Assembly: GCA_030636255.1 (NCBI GenBank)
Contig: DAOVXH010000026.1
Span: 1-13,664 of the forward strand
Source: Methanomassiliicoccales archaeon
Lineage (GTDB): Archaea > Thermoplasmatota > Thermoplasmata > SG8-5
Reading direction: 5' to 3'
DNA length: 13,664 nucleotides
Every line of letters begins with the position of its first letter. The stretch's first letter is position 1. The position numbers and the translations under genes are program-made. This document shows positions 12,855 to 13,664 of this stretch, in pieces. The notes under the pieces were generated by a model. The model was not told the origin of the DNA. It saw only the letters and a program-made list of their open reading frames with translations, and did no database searches.

Positions 12855-13664
12855 TTATTTGATTATTTTAACATCGTCGTACAATTGACGTAATTCATCC
12901 TCTGACATATCCAATATAGGTTCATACATAAATGAATTTAAATGAATGTTTTCGGGGGTCATTAATATCACGCGTTCCAATACAGGCATATTTGAATCTG
13001 CACAACATTCTTTTTTAAATCGTTCAAATAATAATCCTGTTTGATTCTTACTGAATTCATCTTTTGTCTTTACTTTGTCCCACATATATGATTCTGCTTT
13101 CAATCTTGCAGCTATGGATAAAACAATTTTATTTTCTAGAGCGATTGTATCTTCACATTTTTGCTTGCATATTTCATGCGCTGTAGTGAAAATTACGTTT
13201 TGTATTATTAAGTCTTTTGTATTTTTATCCAGTTTCATATCCGCTCCTTTTAAGCATGAGTTAAAAACTTTTTCAATGTCTATTAATTTTATTGTGTCTG
13301 AATTTGATTTAATATGAAGCACAGATGTTAAAGTGTTATATTCCTGGGTACTACATCCCTCTTTGAATTCAATTAAATTCCTTACAAATGGAATAGATGA
13401 TATCATCATCTTATTATTATCTAAATTATCTTTCCAGTTTTCAAATGGGCTAATAACATTTTTACTTCCTCCAGGCAATAATTTTATATCTGAATTATTT
13501 TTTTGTGCTATCAATGCATTATTCCACTTTTCTGTACCTAATATCCTGTTTCTCACAGTTCTGTAAAAATCAAAATTATGAGTTAAAATAATTTGATAAA
13601 AATATTTTTCTTCAGATATTTCTTTTAAATATTCAATAATGGCATACTTATTTTTATAATCAAA
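12855..13664 (-). CDS. C-terminal part of an ABC/AAA_13-type ATPase (RloC/PrrC-like superfamily); start beyond the window
   Basis: The frame is open from the right edge to the TAA at 12855-12857, giving 269 residues. The GTG at 13556 is internal, because the protein-like sequence continues upstream of it. The visible part opens with FDYKNKYAIIEYL, matching the D-loop and following helix of ABC-type ATPases. IILTHNFDFYRTV then carries the H-switch His. Walker A and B must lie outside. The later motifs ISSIPFVRNLIEF and YNTLTSVLHIK, followed by a helical C-terminal lobe with MSEDELRQLYDDV, are ones I associate with the AAA_13-like phage-defence ATPases, from memory and unchecked. It should supply ATP-driven sensing or control for the nuclease and HEPN proteins encoded downstream. 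It is AT-rich, with frequent AAA, ATT and TTT codons. Confidence 0.75.
   Translation of the reverse strand, partial: FDYKNKYAIIEYLKEISEEKYFYQIILTHNFDFYRTVRNRILGTEKWNNALIAQKNNSDIKLLPGGSKNVISPFENWKDNLDNNKMMISSIPFVRNLIEFKEGCSTQEYNTLTSVLHIKSNSDTIKLIDIEKVFNSCLKGADMKLDKNTKDLIIQNVIFTTAHEICKQKCEDTIALENKIVLSIAARLKAESYMWDKVKTKDEFSKNQTGLLFERFKKECCADSNMPVLERVILMTPENIHLNSFMYEPILDMSEDELRQLYDDVKIIK

Noticed and set aside
13554..13556. GTG as start of the AAA_13-like gene
   Set aside because: The frame continues upstream to the window edge with the family motifs FDYKNK and ILTHNFDF, so this codon is internal.
13075..13566. Plus-strand open frames opposite the AAA_13-like gene
   Set aside because: They are AT-rich antisense shadows; the minus frame carries ABC-ATPase D-loop and H-switch motifs and conserved segments.
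1..13664. CRISPR array, tRNA or rRNA genes
   Set aside because: No regularly spaced direct repeats or recognisable cloverleaf or rRNA sequence were found on either strand by eye.

Overview
The window looks like chromosomal DNA of an archaeon, most likely a euryarchaeal, Thermoplasmata-like lineage. This rests on gene style, not on a marker gene. Most genes have an archaeal TATA box, and at several the box sits about 25 bases before the ATG, as in leaderless transcripts. Others have a clear Shine-Dalgarno site. Surface proteins are single-pass, there is a DUF2341 protein, and an AbrB-type regulator heads an ABC exporter operon. No rRNA, tRNA, CRISPR array or insertion sequence was recognised, and no gene-free stretch exceeds about 300 bases.

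Left part (1-4970): a large signalling-type ATPase runs off the left edge (minus). Next come a secreted, membrane-anchored surface protein (minus), a two-helix membrane protein (plus) and a signal-anchored protein with a BsuPI-like beta domain (plus).

Middle (4980-10511): a winged-helix regulator (minus) and a 58-residue zinc-ribbon protein (plus) diverge around a hairpin-packed intergenic region. Then follow an AbrB / ABC ATPase / ABC-2 permease operon with TAA-ATG junctions, an MFS permease and a DUF2341 protein, all on minus. A small SCP2-like protein (plus, 10650-11009) closes this part.

Right part (11024-13664): base composition becomes clearly AT-rich and a minus-strand cluster begins. 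In transcription order it encodes the C-terminal part of an ABC/AAA_13-type ATPase (start beyond the right edge), a protein joining a possible receiver-like domain to a PD-(D/E)XK nuclease domain, and a HEPN-like protein with an R-X4-H motif. An ATPase plus a DNA-nuclease domain plus a HEPN RNase-like protein, in foreign-looking DNA, is the best candidate here for an undescribed anti-phage or anti-plasmid system.

A second unexplained signal is a pair of near-identical two-tier hairpins (1956-1988 and 5533-5563) whose inner stems differ by compensatory changes. They suggest a dispersed structured element or small RNA motif.
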